Positions 7,967 to 14,785 of a stretch of 37,350 nucleotides of DNA are shown here, piece after piece. Source of the stretch: JAFLCA01 sp041907145 (GTDB taxonomy: Bacteria; Bdellovibrionota_C; UBA2361; JAFLCA01); contig JAYRHW010000238.1 in NCBI GenBank assembly GCA_041907145.1, positions 1-37,350 of the forward strand. Direction: 5' to 3'. Within the stretch, counting starts at the first letter, position 1. Every line of letters starts with the position of its first letter. The notes under the pieces are model-generated. The model saw only the letters and a program-made list of their open reading frames with translations, ran no database searches and was not told the DNA's origin. The position numbers were made by a program, and so were the translations under genes.

Positions 7967-8758
7967 ATGAAGATTGTCGTAGTCGTGCCATTTGGATCGC
8001 ATAGCCAGGAATCGGGATTGCTCTATCTGCTGGCTAATTTTCTGCGCGGTACCTATCCAGAAGTGATTCAGTTGCGCTGCAACGGAATGTTCTCCGTATG
8101 TGACCGGGACGTCGACAATAGTTGGACGCGCGGCATTAACAGCTGTTTCGCATGTATGGCGGATCAGCGAGCATTGAGCGACTGGAGCGGCCTTCCCGTG
8201 CAGGAATTCTCATCCTACCTCTCGCCCGACGATATCAGAAATTCGAAGCAGTGGGCCTCAACGCTTCCCTCGACACAGCTGGATCAAGCCGAATTCCGCG
8301 GGGTGCCCGTCTTTGAAATTTGCCGGCAGTCATTCGCCAATCGATTCGGTACAGCGCAGTACGATGTGAACAATAAGAGCCATGAACAGTTTCTGAGGAA
8401 GCTGCTTATCTCGGCAGTGCGTGCCAGCCTTGCCACACAGCGTTATCAACAAAGTTATGCCCCGGATATTTCCCTTGTCGGCGGAGGGGCGGATTTCATC
8501 ACGGCTAGTTTTGTCAATGTCGTCCGCGGTATGAAGCGTGATGTAAGTGTATTTCGCTGGGATATGCAGACTCGCTCGATTCGAATTACCCATCCGCGAA
8601 CGGACAAGACCTTCTCCTGCGAGCTTGTGCCAGAGGGTGTCTTGGGAATGCGTTCAGATACCAAGACCTGGCCGCGTGAACTCAATGGGATCGTGCAGGA
8701 AGTGCTTGAATTTCTCGGGATTGCGGGAAATCAACTCAAACTTCCGATGAATCGCTGA
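7967..8758 (+). CDS. Unknown protein with an N-terminal four-cysteine cluster, glycosyltransferase-like Rossmann start
   Basis: The 263-aa protein starts at ATG 7967 just after AGGA. Residues 2-26 (IVVVVPFGSHSQESGLLYLL) look like the first strand, loop and helix of a GT-B or Rossmann-type fold. Four cysteines follow at 38, 45, 60 and 63 (C-x6-C-x14-C-x2-C), in the contexts QLRCNGMFSVC and SCFACMADQ. That suggests a zinc or iron-sulphur site. Some surface-polysaccharide glycosyltransferases carry a comparable C...C...CxxC insert at this position, but the full length of those enzymes is missing here. Residues 155-180 (YAPDISLVGGGADFITASF) form another strand-helix unit. It sits 10 bases after the previous gene and 15 before mqnB. 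Function is unknown; the metal-site inference is moderate and the fold inference weak. Confidence 0.7.
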   Translation: MKIVVVVPFGSHSQESGLLYLLANFLRGTYPEVIQLRCNGMFSVCDRDVDNSWTRGINSCFACMADQRALSDWSGLPVQEFSSYLSPDDIRNSKQWASTLPSTQLDQAEFRGVPVFEICRQSFANRFGTAQYDVNNKSHEQFLRKLLISAVRASLATQRYQQSYAPDISLVGGGADFITASFVNVVRGMKRDVSVFRWDMQTRSIRITHPRTDKTFSCELVPEGVLGMRSDTKTWPRELNGIVQEVLEFLGIAGNQLKLPMNR

Positions 8759-8773
8759 ACCAAGTTTACTCCT

Positions 8774-9478
8774 ATGCTTCCTTGCCTTTTGGTGGCTGCG
8801 ACTCGGTTAGAAGCAAAGCCTCTCATTACTGAGCTCAACTTAGAGAGTTATTCTGATGCCGATAGTGGGGCCCGATTTTATGGCGGGGCCCGAGGCATCG
8901 ACTTGCTCATTACCGGAGTTGGGCAACTGCAGACAGCCTACCACGTAGGCCTAGCCCTGCACGCCAAGCGTTATGGCATTGCCGTGAACTTCGGTATTGC
9001 CGGGAGTTTTAACGAAAACCTCGGCAAGGGAGTCGTGGTTGAGGTAGTGCAGGAAGAATTGGCTGATCTCGGCGCTGAACATGACAGCGCCTGCCTCGAT
9101 CTTTTCGATCTCGGTTTGCTTGGAAGGAGCACTCCACCCTTTCGGAACGGTGCTCTTCATGCTTCCAGCGTAAGCCTTCACTGCATTGAGGATCTGCCGA
9201 AGGTGCGCTCAATTACGGTGAATCGTGTGTTGGGTTCTCATGAGTCAGTGGAACTGATGCGCAGGCGCTACCATCCTGATGTCGTAAATATGGAGGGAGG
9301 GGCATTTTTGTACGCTTGCAGCCTGTCCAGAGTGCCGGCCTTGGAGCTTCGGTCAATCTCCGATTACGTCGGGCCCCGAGATAAGAGCACTTGGGATATT
9401 CCTGGGGCGGTGCACGCTGTGGGAAGGCGCGTTTCTCAAGTTCTCGCTGAACTTTGCAGCCAAAGTCCTACTGTGTAA
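8774..9478 (+). CDS. mqnB: Futalosine hydrolase (MqnB-type nucleosidase)
   Basis: This 234-aa member of the nucleoside phosphorylase/hydrolase family would cleave futalosine to release hypoxanthine in the futalosine route to menaquinone, in the cytoplasm. Supporting motifs are VAATRLEAKPL at the N-terminus, LITGVGQLQTAYHVGLAL (phosphate/ribose loop), VNFGIAGSF (purine site), VNMEGGAFLYACSL (the catalytic-site MEG motif) and RSISDYVGPRDKSTWDI. The MEGGAF and ISDYVG.RD.S.W elements are typical of MqnB rather than of MTA/SAH nucleosidase. It is the last gene of the plus-strand cluster from 6514. Its last 11 bases overlap the end of the convergent Cas4-like gene. The ribosome site is weak. No other mqn genes are nearby, so the pathway is dispersed. 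Confidence 0.88.
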   Translation: MLPCLLVAATRLEAKPLITELNLESYSDADSGARFYGGARGIDLLITGVGQLQTAYHVGLALHAKRYGIAVNFGIAGSFNENLGKGVVVEVVQEELADLGAEHDSACLDLFDLGLLGRSTPPFRNGALHASSVSLHCIEDLPKVRSITVNRVLGSHESVELMRRRYHPDVVNMEGGAFLYACSLSRVPALELRSISDYVGPRDKSTWDIPGAVHAVGRRVSQVLAELCSQSPTV

Positions 9479-10109
9479 TTTTGAGGCGCGAGCTTCCGCC
9501 TGCTGCAACTGCAGGGGCAGCAGGTTGCTCGGAGCGAAAGGCGCAAGACTCGCGTACAGCGCATTTCTTGCATTTGGTTGGATGAGGTTCTGGTTTCGCT
9601 GCTGCACCTGCGAGGATTTCATGCATCTCATCAATCATTTTTTGCAGCCACGCTTGCCGATCGGGAGTGTTCTCGATTTTAAAACGACGGCAGTTCGGTC
9701 CCAGAATGAGGTAGCCGTAGGGCGGGCGTTTGCCTTCGAATTCCTCGACTAGCCGCATATAGACCAGGAGTTGTGCAACATAGCGATCGCGAATCTTACG
9801 CGCCAGGGGCTTCCGCTCGACCGGAATGATATGACCATTTTCGCTAATAAGAGCGTCGGGAACTCCGGCTAATCCCTGCATTTCCGAAACATACTTGCGA
9901 ACGGGCAAGGTCTTACTGCCGTCGATGCTTACCGTGCCGGATTTCGATGAAATTCCTGTTTCTTTGCGCTTATTGCGTGCGAAGGAACTGATCGCGTCGA
10001 CCACGATTAAGGCTGTGACAATCAAGATCAACAGCAACACGAGCTGGGTATCGGCGCTCGCGATGTCGCCGAGGAGCTGGTAAATATAGTCGCGAATTTC
10101 CTCGTTCAA
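9468..10109 (-). CDS. Membrane-anchored Cas4/RecB-like nuclease, catalytic half
   Basis: The 213-aa protein reads from a TTG at 10109. A transmembrane helix spans about residues 23-42 (LVLLLILIVTALIVVDAISS), followed by the basic stretch RNKRK that puts the rest in the cytoplasm. Residues 70-189 carry the PD-(D/E)xK core: D85 in GVPDAL, E98-x-K100 in PVERKPL, and the RecB-family QxxxY motif (Q113, Y117). The Cas4-type cysteine trio C180-x2-C183-x5-C189 follows. Cas4 proteins normally have a fourth Fe-S cysteine and a motif-I histidine near the N-terminus; both are absent here but occur in the small ORF just upstream (10121-10375). The TTG start has only a poor ribosome site, and the reading frame stays open upstream across the neighbouring ORF. 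It may therefore be expressed as a second subunit or by frameshifting. Confidence 0.8.
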   Translation of the reverse strand: MNEEIRDYIYQLLGDIASADTQLVLLLILIVTALIVVDAISSFARNKRKETGISSKSGTVSIDGSKTLPVRKYVSEMQGLAGVPDALISENGHIIPVERKPLARKIRDRYVAQLLVYMRLVEEFEGKRPPYGYLILGPNCRRFKIENTPDRQAWLQKMIDEMHEILAGAAAKPEPHPTKCKKCAVRESCAFRSEQPAAPAVAAGGSSRLKITQ

Positions 10110-10120
10110 CCTGATACAAC

Positions 10121-10375
10121 CTACATGAGCAGATGCAGCACGATCGCAAGGGCCACCAGCAAGACCAGCAAGCGCACTTCGCGCGCGAAATATACTGCCT
10201 CGTCGTAGTCTTTCGCCCAGCGCTTGTGCATGTCGATCCCGCGAACCACGTTCTCGCTCTTTAGCGCGTCAACCTTTTCGACAGAGGAGAGCCTCCAAGA
10301 TTCCGGACATACGGTATATGCGCCGATCTCTCCCGCGGAGAGGATGTACTTTCCGTAGTCGGTCTTCTTTGCCAC
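10121..10375 (-). CDS. Cas4-like N-terminal half with C-terminal membrane helix
   Basis: This 84-aa protein starts at GTG 10375 with AGGG seven bases upstream. Residues 11-29 (ILSAGEIGAYTVCPESWRL) match the Cas4 opening, in which a Ser/Glu helix leads to the first cluster cysteine (C23, in CPE). Residues 44-53 (VRGIDMHKRW) supply the G...H of RecB motif I (H50). Residues 67-84 are a hydrophobic helix (VRLLVLLVALAIVLHLLM) at the extreme C-terminus, so the protein is a tail-anchored cytoplasmic domain. These are exactly the elements missing from the catalytic half at 9468-10109, which starts 11 bases downstream and begins with its own membrane helix. Together they would form a two-helix hairpin with both soluble halves in the cytoplasm. 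A sequencing or real frameshift in a single ancestral gene is the main alternative. Confidence 0.75.
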   Translation of the reverse strand: MAKKTDYGKYILSAGEIGAYTVCPESWRLSSVEKVDALKSENVVRGIDMHKRWAKDYDEAVYFAREVRLLVLLVALAIVLHLLM

Positions 10376-10510
10376 TTGAGCACCCTTATGCCTCTATTCA
10401 TCAATAGTTATGCGCCCGTTAAGTGCTTGGCGGGCATAGTGCGGCAAAAATGGAAATTCCTCTGAGAGGCTTGGGAGATAGGCTACGAAGAATTCGTAGA
10501 TCCGGCGTGT

Positions 10511-11095
10511 TTAGCGGTTAACCAAAGTTTGAACCAAGCGTTTGAGGAGCTGAGAAAATCCACTCACGTTTTCCTCTACTTCACGTGTAGCGCGCTCAAC
10601 GCCGGCGCGTATTGCAGCTTCATGAATGGAACGTAAATCCGGAACTTCGAGCAGATCGTCCTGACGCAGCTCTCCATTGGGAATATGCGCGGTTTCAATG
10701 ATATATTGGGCTTCGGGGGCCTGATTGTTTGTGAGCCGCCAAAAGGCGTAGCGGGCGCAGGCCGTAAGAAAATCGCAGCGCAAGACATACCTGTGTTCGA
10801 CCGCGTGCGAACAAACCTTCAACGTGAAGTCATGCTCACTTTCCAGCAGGAAGTTTCCCTCCAGGGTCTCCTGCCATACCTTGCGAGCGCGGTAGGCTGA
10901 AAGCTGGTCAGTGTAGGTGCCTTCGAGCGTAATATGCTCCGGGTCGTAGGAAACACCTTCGGACCACTGAAATTCATCAGTTAATTCAATTGGTTGATGC
11001 CCGAACTGTTCCTGAGCCATTTGCTTGCAAAATCCGCTGTAAGTTCTATCAGTTAAAAGAGTTATCGACGCTTTTTCGGCGGCGCTTAATGCCAA
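10511..11095 (-). CDS. Unknown cytoplasmic protein upstream of the split Cas4-like pair
   Basis: The 194-aa product is read from a TTG at 11095; a later ATG at 11020 (MAQEQFGHQPIELTDEFQWS) is an alternative, and neither has a clear ribosome site. It has no signal peptide or transmembrane helix. The body mixes aromatic-rich beta segments (EFQWSEGVSYDPEHITLEGTY, EHRYVLRCDFLTACARYAFW) with charged helices and ends in a long helix (AAIRAGVERATREVEE...LLKRLVQTLVNR). I recognise no family. It is co-directional with, and 135 bases upstream of, the Cas4-like N-half, so it could belong to the same transcription unit. It diverges from the RGG protein at 11384. Confidence 0.65.
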   Translation of the reverse strand: MALSAAEKASITLLTDRTYSGFCKQMAQEQFGHQPIELTDEFQWSEGVSYDPEHITLEGTYTDQLSAYRARKVWQETLEGNFLLESEHDFTLKVCSHAVEHRYVLRCDFLTACARYAFWRLTNNQAPEAQYIIETAHIPNGELRQDDLLEVPDLRSIHEAAIRAGVERATREVEENVSGFSQLLKRLVQTLVNR

Positions 11096-11383
11096 GTGGT
11101 TAATTTTAATGAGCCAATGTTTTCCCGGGATTCGTTTTATGATAGTGATACCAGGCTAACCTGCTTAAGAGTTTTGGTTTTTCGAGCACTTCAACGTGCA
11201 GGGCGCTTACAAGCTTCACGATAAAACCTTCTCTTGAACTCGTCAGTGGCGATGCGGGAAGCGCAGAGTTCTTGAAGATTTCAGAACCAAACTGCTTGTG
11301 CTCACCGCACCTTGGATAACGCTAGGTGTTAATACCGTCGCCATTTCTACATTAATTGTCTAATCATCTGGAATTTGACGCAC

Positions 11384-12076
11384 ATGCGAAGAGATAGATT
11401 CTACAAAGGAAAGAACCGAGGAAATCGAGGTGGAGGCCGTGGTAACGGCAATGGTGGCGGACGCCGAAGACGAGGGGGACGGTCTCGCGGAGGGTTCCAG
11501 CGCGGCGGCGCTGAGAGCGGCAATCAGCGTGAGCGTATTGCGGTTGAGAGCGGGTTCTTGGTGCTTATTGACCAGTTCATGCTAGCAAATCCCCAATTCA
11601 CTCAGAAGCTTGTTGAATTGATTGATGCGGATCCGACCACGAAGGATGAGCTCATCCGCGATTACGGTGGCTCGGTTGTTGAAGTGGAGCCAGGCACGTA
11701 CCGTATCGAGCGTGATCCCTATGCTTATTCCATCATAATCCATCGTGAGGGATCAGAGGTCGAAGGCGAGACGATCGCCGAGCGTGCTACGGATAGCCGC
11801 GGTCGGGTATTCGTTGATACACGTTGTTTAGCGATGATAGACCGTGAGTTGCTCGATGACAGTAGCTTGCTTGAGAAGTATCAGCAGCTCTGGTTTGGTG
11901 GCCAAGATAAGGCCTGTCGTGACCTCCTCCGTGATAATGGCGGGGCTGTTCGCTATGGATTCCAACGCTACGGGGATGAGCTCGGCATTTATGTGGTTCC
12001 GGGCGAGGATATCGTCTGCCTGTGGCCCGATGTCGCAGAGCCCGCGATTGGCGAGGAATCGGCCTCGGCAGCCTAA
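11384..12076 (+). CDS. RGG-box-tailed protein with internal duplication, putative RNA-binding
   Basis: I chose ATG 11384, with GGAA 10 bases upstream, over the TTG at 11375. The first 48 residues are a low-complexity Arg/Gly tract with several RGG and RG units (for example RGGRSRGGFQRGG), the composition of RNA-binding RGG boxes. The rest (about 50-215) is globular and acidic and appears duplicated. Copy 1 (FLVLIDQFMLANPQFTQKLV ... DELIRDYGGSV) aligns by eye with copy 2 (CLAMIDRELLDDSSLLEKYQ ... CRDLLRDNGGAV). Each copy ends in a strand-rich segment. I do not recognise this domain. It lies 69 bases upstream of pcm on the same strand. RNA binding is inferred from composition alone. Confidence 0.8.
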   Translation: MRRDRFYKGKNRGNRGGGRGNGNGGGRRRRGGRSRGGFQRGGAESGNQRERIAVESGFLVLIDQFMLANPQFTQKLVELIDADPTTKDELIRDYGGSVVEVEPGTYRIERDPYAYSIIIHREGSEVEGETIAERATDSRGRVFVDTRCLAMIDRELLDDSSLLEKYQQLWFGGQDKACRDLLRDNGGAVRYGFQRYGDELGIYVVPGEDIVCLWPDVAEPAIGEESASAA

Positions 12077-12145
12077 TTAGGGTCTGCCTCGAGATTTTCA
12101 AGCAAGCTCTGTCTACCTCTGATATACTGAGGTAGATGGGGCTTT

Positions 12146-12799
12146 ATGGTTTCTGAGCGCACTAAGAATTTCGCGCAGCAGCGCGAATCCATGGTGCAGC
12201 AGCAGCTGCAGGGGCGAGGAATTAGCGACGAGGCCGTACTCGAGGCCATGCGCCGCGTCCCGCGGCATCTCTTTCTGCCAGAACACCTGCGTAGCGAAGC
12301 GTACCTGGACAAGGCACTCCCACTAGGACCTGAACAAACTATCTCCCAACCCTATATCGTCGCTCTCATGCTTGAGTCTGCGCGGTTGACCCCCGAGGAT
12401 CATGTACTCGAGATCGGCACGGGCTCCGGATACCAGACGGCATTGATCGCAGAAATCGCCAAGGCCGTCTATTCGATCGAACTCGACCCAGCGCTGCTTG
12501 CAGCCACGGAGAGAACTCTCAAGGGGTTAGGGTATGAGAATGTGTACCTGCGAGCAGGCAACGGATGGAAGGGGTGGAGCGAGGTCGCTCCCTTCGATGC
12601 AATTATTGTCGCCGCCGCGGCTTCTGAAATTCCGCGTGATCTTGTCAAGCAGCTGGCCCCCGGGGGTCGAATGATTCTTCCGCTTGGCGAGGAGGAGCAG
12701 CAGCTCGTCTTTCTCGAGCGCGGTAAGGACGGCTTAATTTCTCAGGATCTGGGCGGGGTGCGCTTTGTTCCGCTCAAGAGCAACGACTCGCATCACTAG
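12146..12799 (+). CDS. pcm: Protein-L-isoaspartate O-methyltransferase
   Basis: This 217-aa enzyme uses SAM to methylate L-isoaspartyl residues in aged proteins, starting their repair in the cytoplasm. It matches the family in length and motifs. The N-terminal substrate region includes RGISDEAVLEAMRRVPRHLF and the PLGPEQTISQPYIVALM signature. The SAM-binding motif I is VLEIGTGSGYQTAL, motif II/post-I is VYSIELDP, and FDAIIVAAAASEIP and LAPGGRMILPLG complete the Rossmann methyltransferase core. The start is ATG 12146 with a G-rich ribosome site. It follows the RGG protein and could be co-transcribed with it; the downstream gene is convergent. Confidence 0.96.
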   Translation: MVSERTKNFAQQRESMVQQQLQGRGISDEAVLEAMRRVPRHLFLPEHLRSEAYLDKALPLGPEQTISQPYIVALMLESARLTPEDHVLEIGTGSGYQTALIAEIAKAVYSIELDPALLAATERTLKGLGYENVYLRAGNGWKGWSEVAPFDAIIVAAAASEIPRDLVKQLAPGGRMILPLGEEEQQLVFLERGKDGLISQDLGGVRFVPLKSNDSHH

Positions 12800-12813
12800 C
12801 CGCGGCAGGTATT

Positions 12814-13764
12814 TCACAGCTCAGAGATTATGAGCCGACCGATGGCATCGATGGTCATCGGAGCGTTACCTTCGCTGCGGTTGTTGACGATAATGAAGGC
12901 ATCGCAGCCTCTGTCGATGCTGCGCTTTGCCAACCGTGTTACATCCTGGCGCATCGTCATATTGGGCCTTTTGAGCTGGTCGTAGGGCTCGAACATCTTG
13001 ACGGCATTTTCGTACGTCACGCCGAGGGGAGTTAGGATTCTGGAGACATAGAACGGAGCAGTAAGTCCTCCGGCAGCTGCAGCAGCCTTCATCTGTTCCT
13101 TGAGCGGCGGCATGAGATGCCAATGGTTAAAGCAATGCGTGGCCCCAGCCTCGTTCAGTATGCGAAAGTATTCGGGTGTGAGCAGTTTTGGATTTCGAAT
13201 TTCCACTGCGTAGCGAAACTCTCGCGGTAAGCGCTGCAAGAATTCGTGCAAGCTAGCGAGAAAATTCACGTCCTCGAGTAACTGCTCGGACATCGTTTGA
13301 AACTGGAAGACGAATGGACCAGTGTGCTCAAGGATCCCGGGCCGGCTGTAGCGCTCGGCAACTTCATTAGCGAAGAGATCGGCGTTTAAAAAATCATGAT
13401 TTACTTGGCCCGCATTCTTCCCGTATCGCGGATGTTTAGGATAGCGAGGGATAGTAATCCGCTCCCAAACTTTCGAAACCCAACGAAAGTTTGAAGGTAT
13501 GCCAGCCGCGTAGTTCTCGAGCTGCTGCAATGAGGGCGGAGTATAGAAGGTATTATCGATACCGACCGTGCGGAACCAAGGCACTTGGGCATACTCGGCC
13601 AACGAGGCGGACTTGAACTCCCTCTCATTTTTGTACTTCTTGCGGTAAATGACTCCCTTCCAACCGGGGTAGGTCCAGGTGCTGGTTCCGAATCGAACAA
13701 CAAGGGGAAGCCGCTCGGCCGTCGCTGCATCGAAGAGAGCTTCCTGCCGCATGGGCTCAGCCAT
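12814..13764 (-). CDS. DUF72 (YecE-like) family protein
   Basis: The 316-aa protein belongs to the DUF72/YecE family, a TIM-barrel-like fold of undefined biochemical role. Family marks are the opening VRFGTSTWTYPGWKGVIY, TVGIDNTFYTPPSLQQLENY, and FRWVSKVWERITIP. GPFVFQFQ, RYAVEIRNPKLLTPEY and the closing FIIVNNRSEGNAPMTIDAI (the NN..G.AP signature) follow. The start is ATG 13764, with another ATG four codons in. It lies 16 bases downstream of the agmatinase gene on the same strand, indicating a two-gene operon. Nothing in the sequence identifies its substrate. Confidence 0.92.
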   Translation of the reverse strand: MAEPMRQEALFDAATAERLPLVVRFGTSTWTYPGWKGVIYRKKYKNEREFKSASLAEYAQVPWFRTVGIDNTFYTPPSLQQLENYAAGIPSNFRWVSKVWERITIPRYPKHPRYGKNAGQVNHDFLNADLFANEVAERYSRPGILEHTGPFVFQFQTMSEQLLEDVNFLASLHEFLQRLPREFRYAVEIRNPKLLTPEYFRILNEAGATHCFNHWHLMPPLKEQMKAAAAAGGLTAPFYVSRILTPLGVTYENAVKMFEPYDQLKRPNMTMRQDVTRLAKRSIDRGCDAFIIVNNRSEGNAPMTIDAIGRLIISEL

Positions 13765-13780
13765 GAGACTCGCGTGGCTA

Positions 13781-14647
13781 CTAGGCGTTCTTAAGTCCGT
13801 GGTAGGTAATGAGCTTGTACACCAACTTGGCAGTTAGGAAGTCCGGTGCGCGGTTCGCCTCGCTTGGCGCGAGTTCAACTACATCGGCGCCAATGACGGT
13901 GCGATTTTCAAATACGCTGCGTAAAAGTGTCAGAACCGGATACCAGCCCAAGCCTCCAGGTTCGGGAGTTCCCGTCGAGGGCATGATGCTGACGTCGAAT
14001 CCATCGACATCGATGGTGATATAGACATTCTTCTTTAACTTTTCGACAACCTTCGGAATCCAGTCGGTCGATCCCACAATCTGCTCGGCATAGAAGACAT
14101 TTGCTTCATCAAGGTTTCCTAGCTCGGCACGGTCCAAGCTGCGAATCCCCACTTGAACAATCGACTGAGTGAACTCCTTGGCACGCGCCATGATGCAGGC
14201 GTGGCTAAATTTATTCCCCTCGTAGCTATCCCGCATATCGGTATGAGCATCGATTTGAAGCACACTGAAATCTTTGAACTTCTCAGCGTGAGCCATGATT
14301 GGACCATAAGAAACCGAGTGCTCGCCCCCTAAAGCGATCACGAATTTCCCTTCGTCGATGAGGCGCTTGGTCTCAAGATAGGCCTTGGCGTTCAATCCCT
14401 CGCCGGTCTCGGCGTGCACGGCGTGCGCCGTATAGACTCCCTGTCGATACGGCTCGCTGCGGGTCTCGATGTCGTACAGCTCCATATTCATGGAGGCTTC
14501 GATGATAGCATCCGGGCCTTTGCTGGTTCCGGAAAGCCAAGAGCAGGTTTTGTCGAAAGGCAAAGGCAAGAGAGCTACTCTGGCCTTGTCTCGCGCCGAG
14601 AACTCCGGCGGGATTCCAAGAAAATTGTGATATTTGCCGGTCGTCAT
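13781..14647 (-). CDS. speB: Agmatinase / ureohydrolase family enzyme
   Basis: This 288-aa binuclear-manganese ureohydrolase most likely hydrolyses agmatine to putrescine and urea. Metal-ligand motifs are all present: GGEHSVSYG, IDAHTDMRD and DVDGFDVSIMP, followed by TPEPGGLGWYPVL and the ADVVELAPSE element typical of agmatinases rather than arginases. I placed the start at ATG 14647 because AAGGGG sits six bases upstream; the GTG at 14653 lies inside that ribosome site. It heads an apparent operon with the DUF72 gene. Guanidinobutyrase or formiminoglutamase activity cannot be excluded by motif alone, but the pattern is closest to SpeB. Confidence 0.92.
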   Translation of the reverse strand: MTTGKYHNFLGIPPEFSARDKARVALLPLPFDKTCSWLSGTSKGPDAIIEASMNMELYDIETRSEPYRQGVYTAHAVHAETGEGLNAKAYLETKRLIDEGKFVIALGGEHSVSYGPIMAHAEKFKDFSVLQIDAHTDMRDSYEGNKFSHACIMARAKEFTQSIVQVGIRSLDRAELGNLDEANVFYAEQIVGSTDWIPKVVEKLKKNVYITIDVDGFDVSIMPSTGTPEPGGLGWYPVLTLLRSVFENRTVIGADVVELAPSEANRAPDFLTAKLVYKLITYHGLKNA

Positions 14648-14785
14648 AGGCACCCCTTTTCGATTAACTCTTATCGAATAAAGCGCCCTTGAAGTAAAGC
14701 AGAAACCCCGCTTAGTGGGCCGTGGAATGTAGAAAAATCAATGGATTCCATGTATCATCCCGAAGCCCACAATAAAGGACAGATC

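Noticed and set aside
9468..10375. A CRISPR-Cas locus around the Cas4-like pair
   Set aside because: No repeats, cas1, cas2 or effector genes are present in the window.
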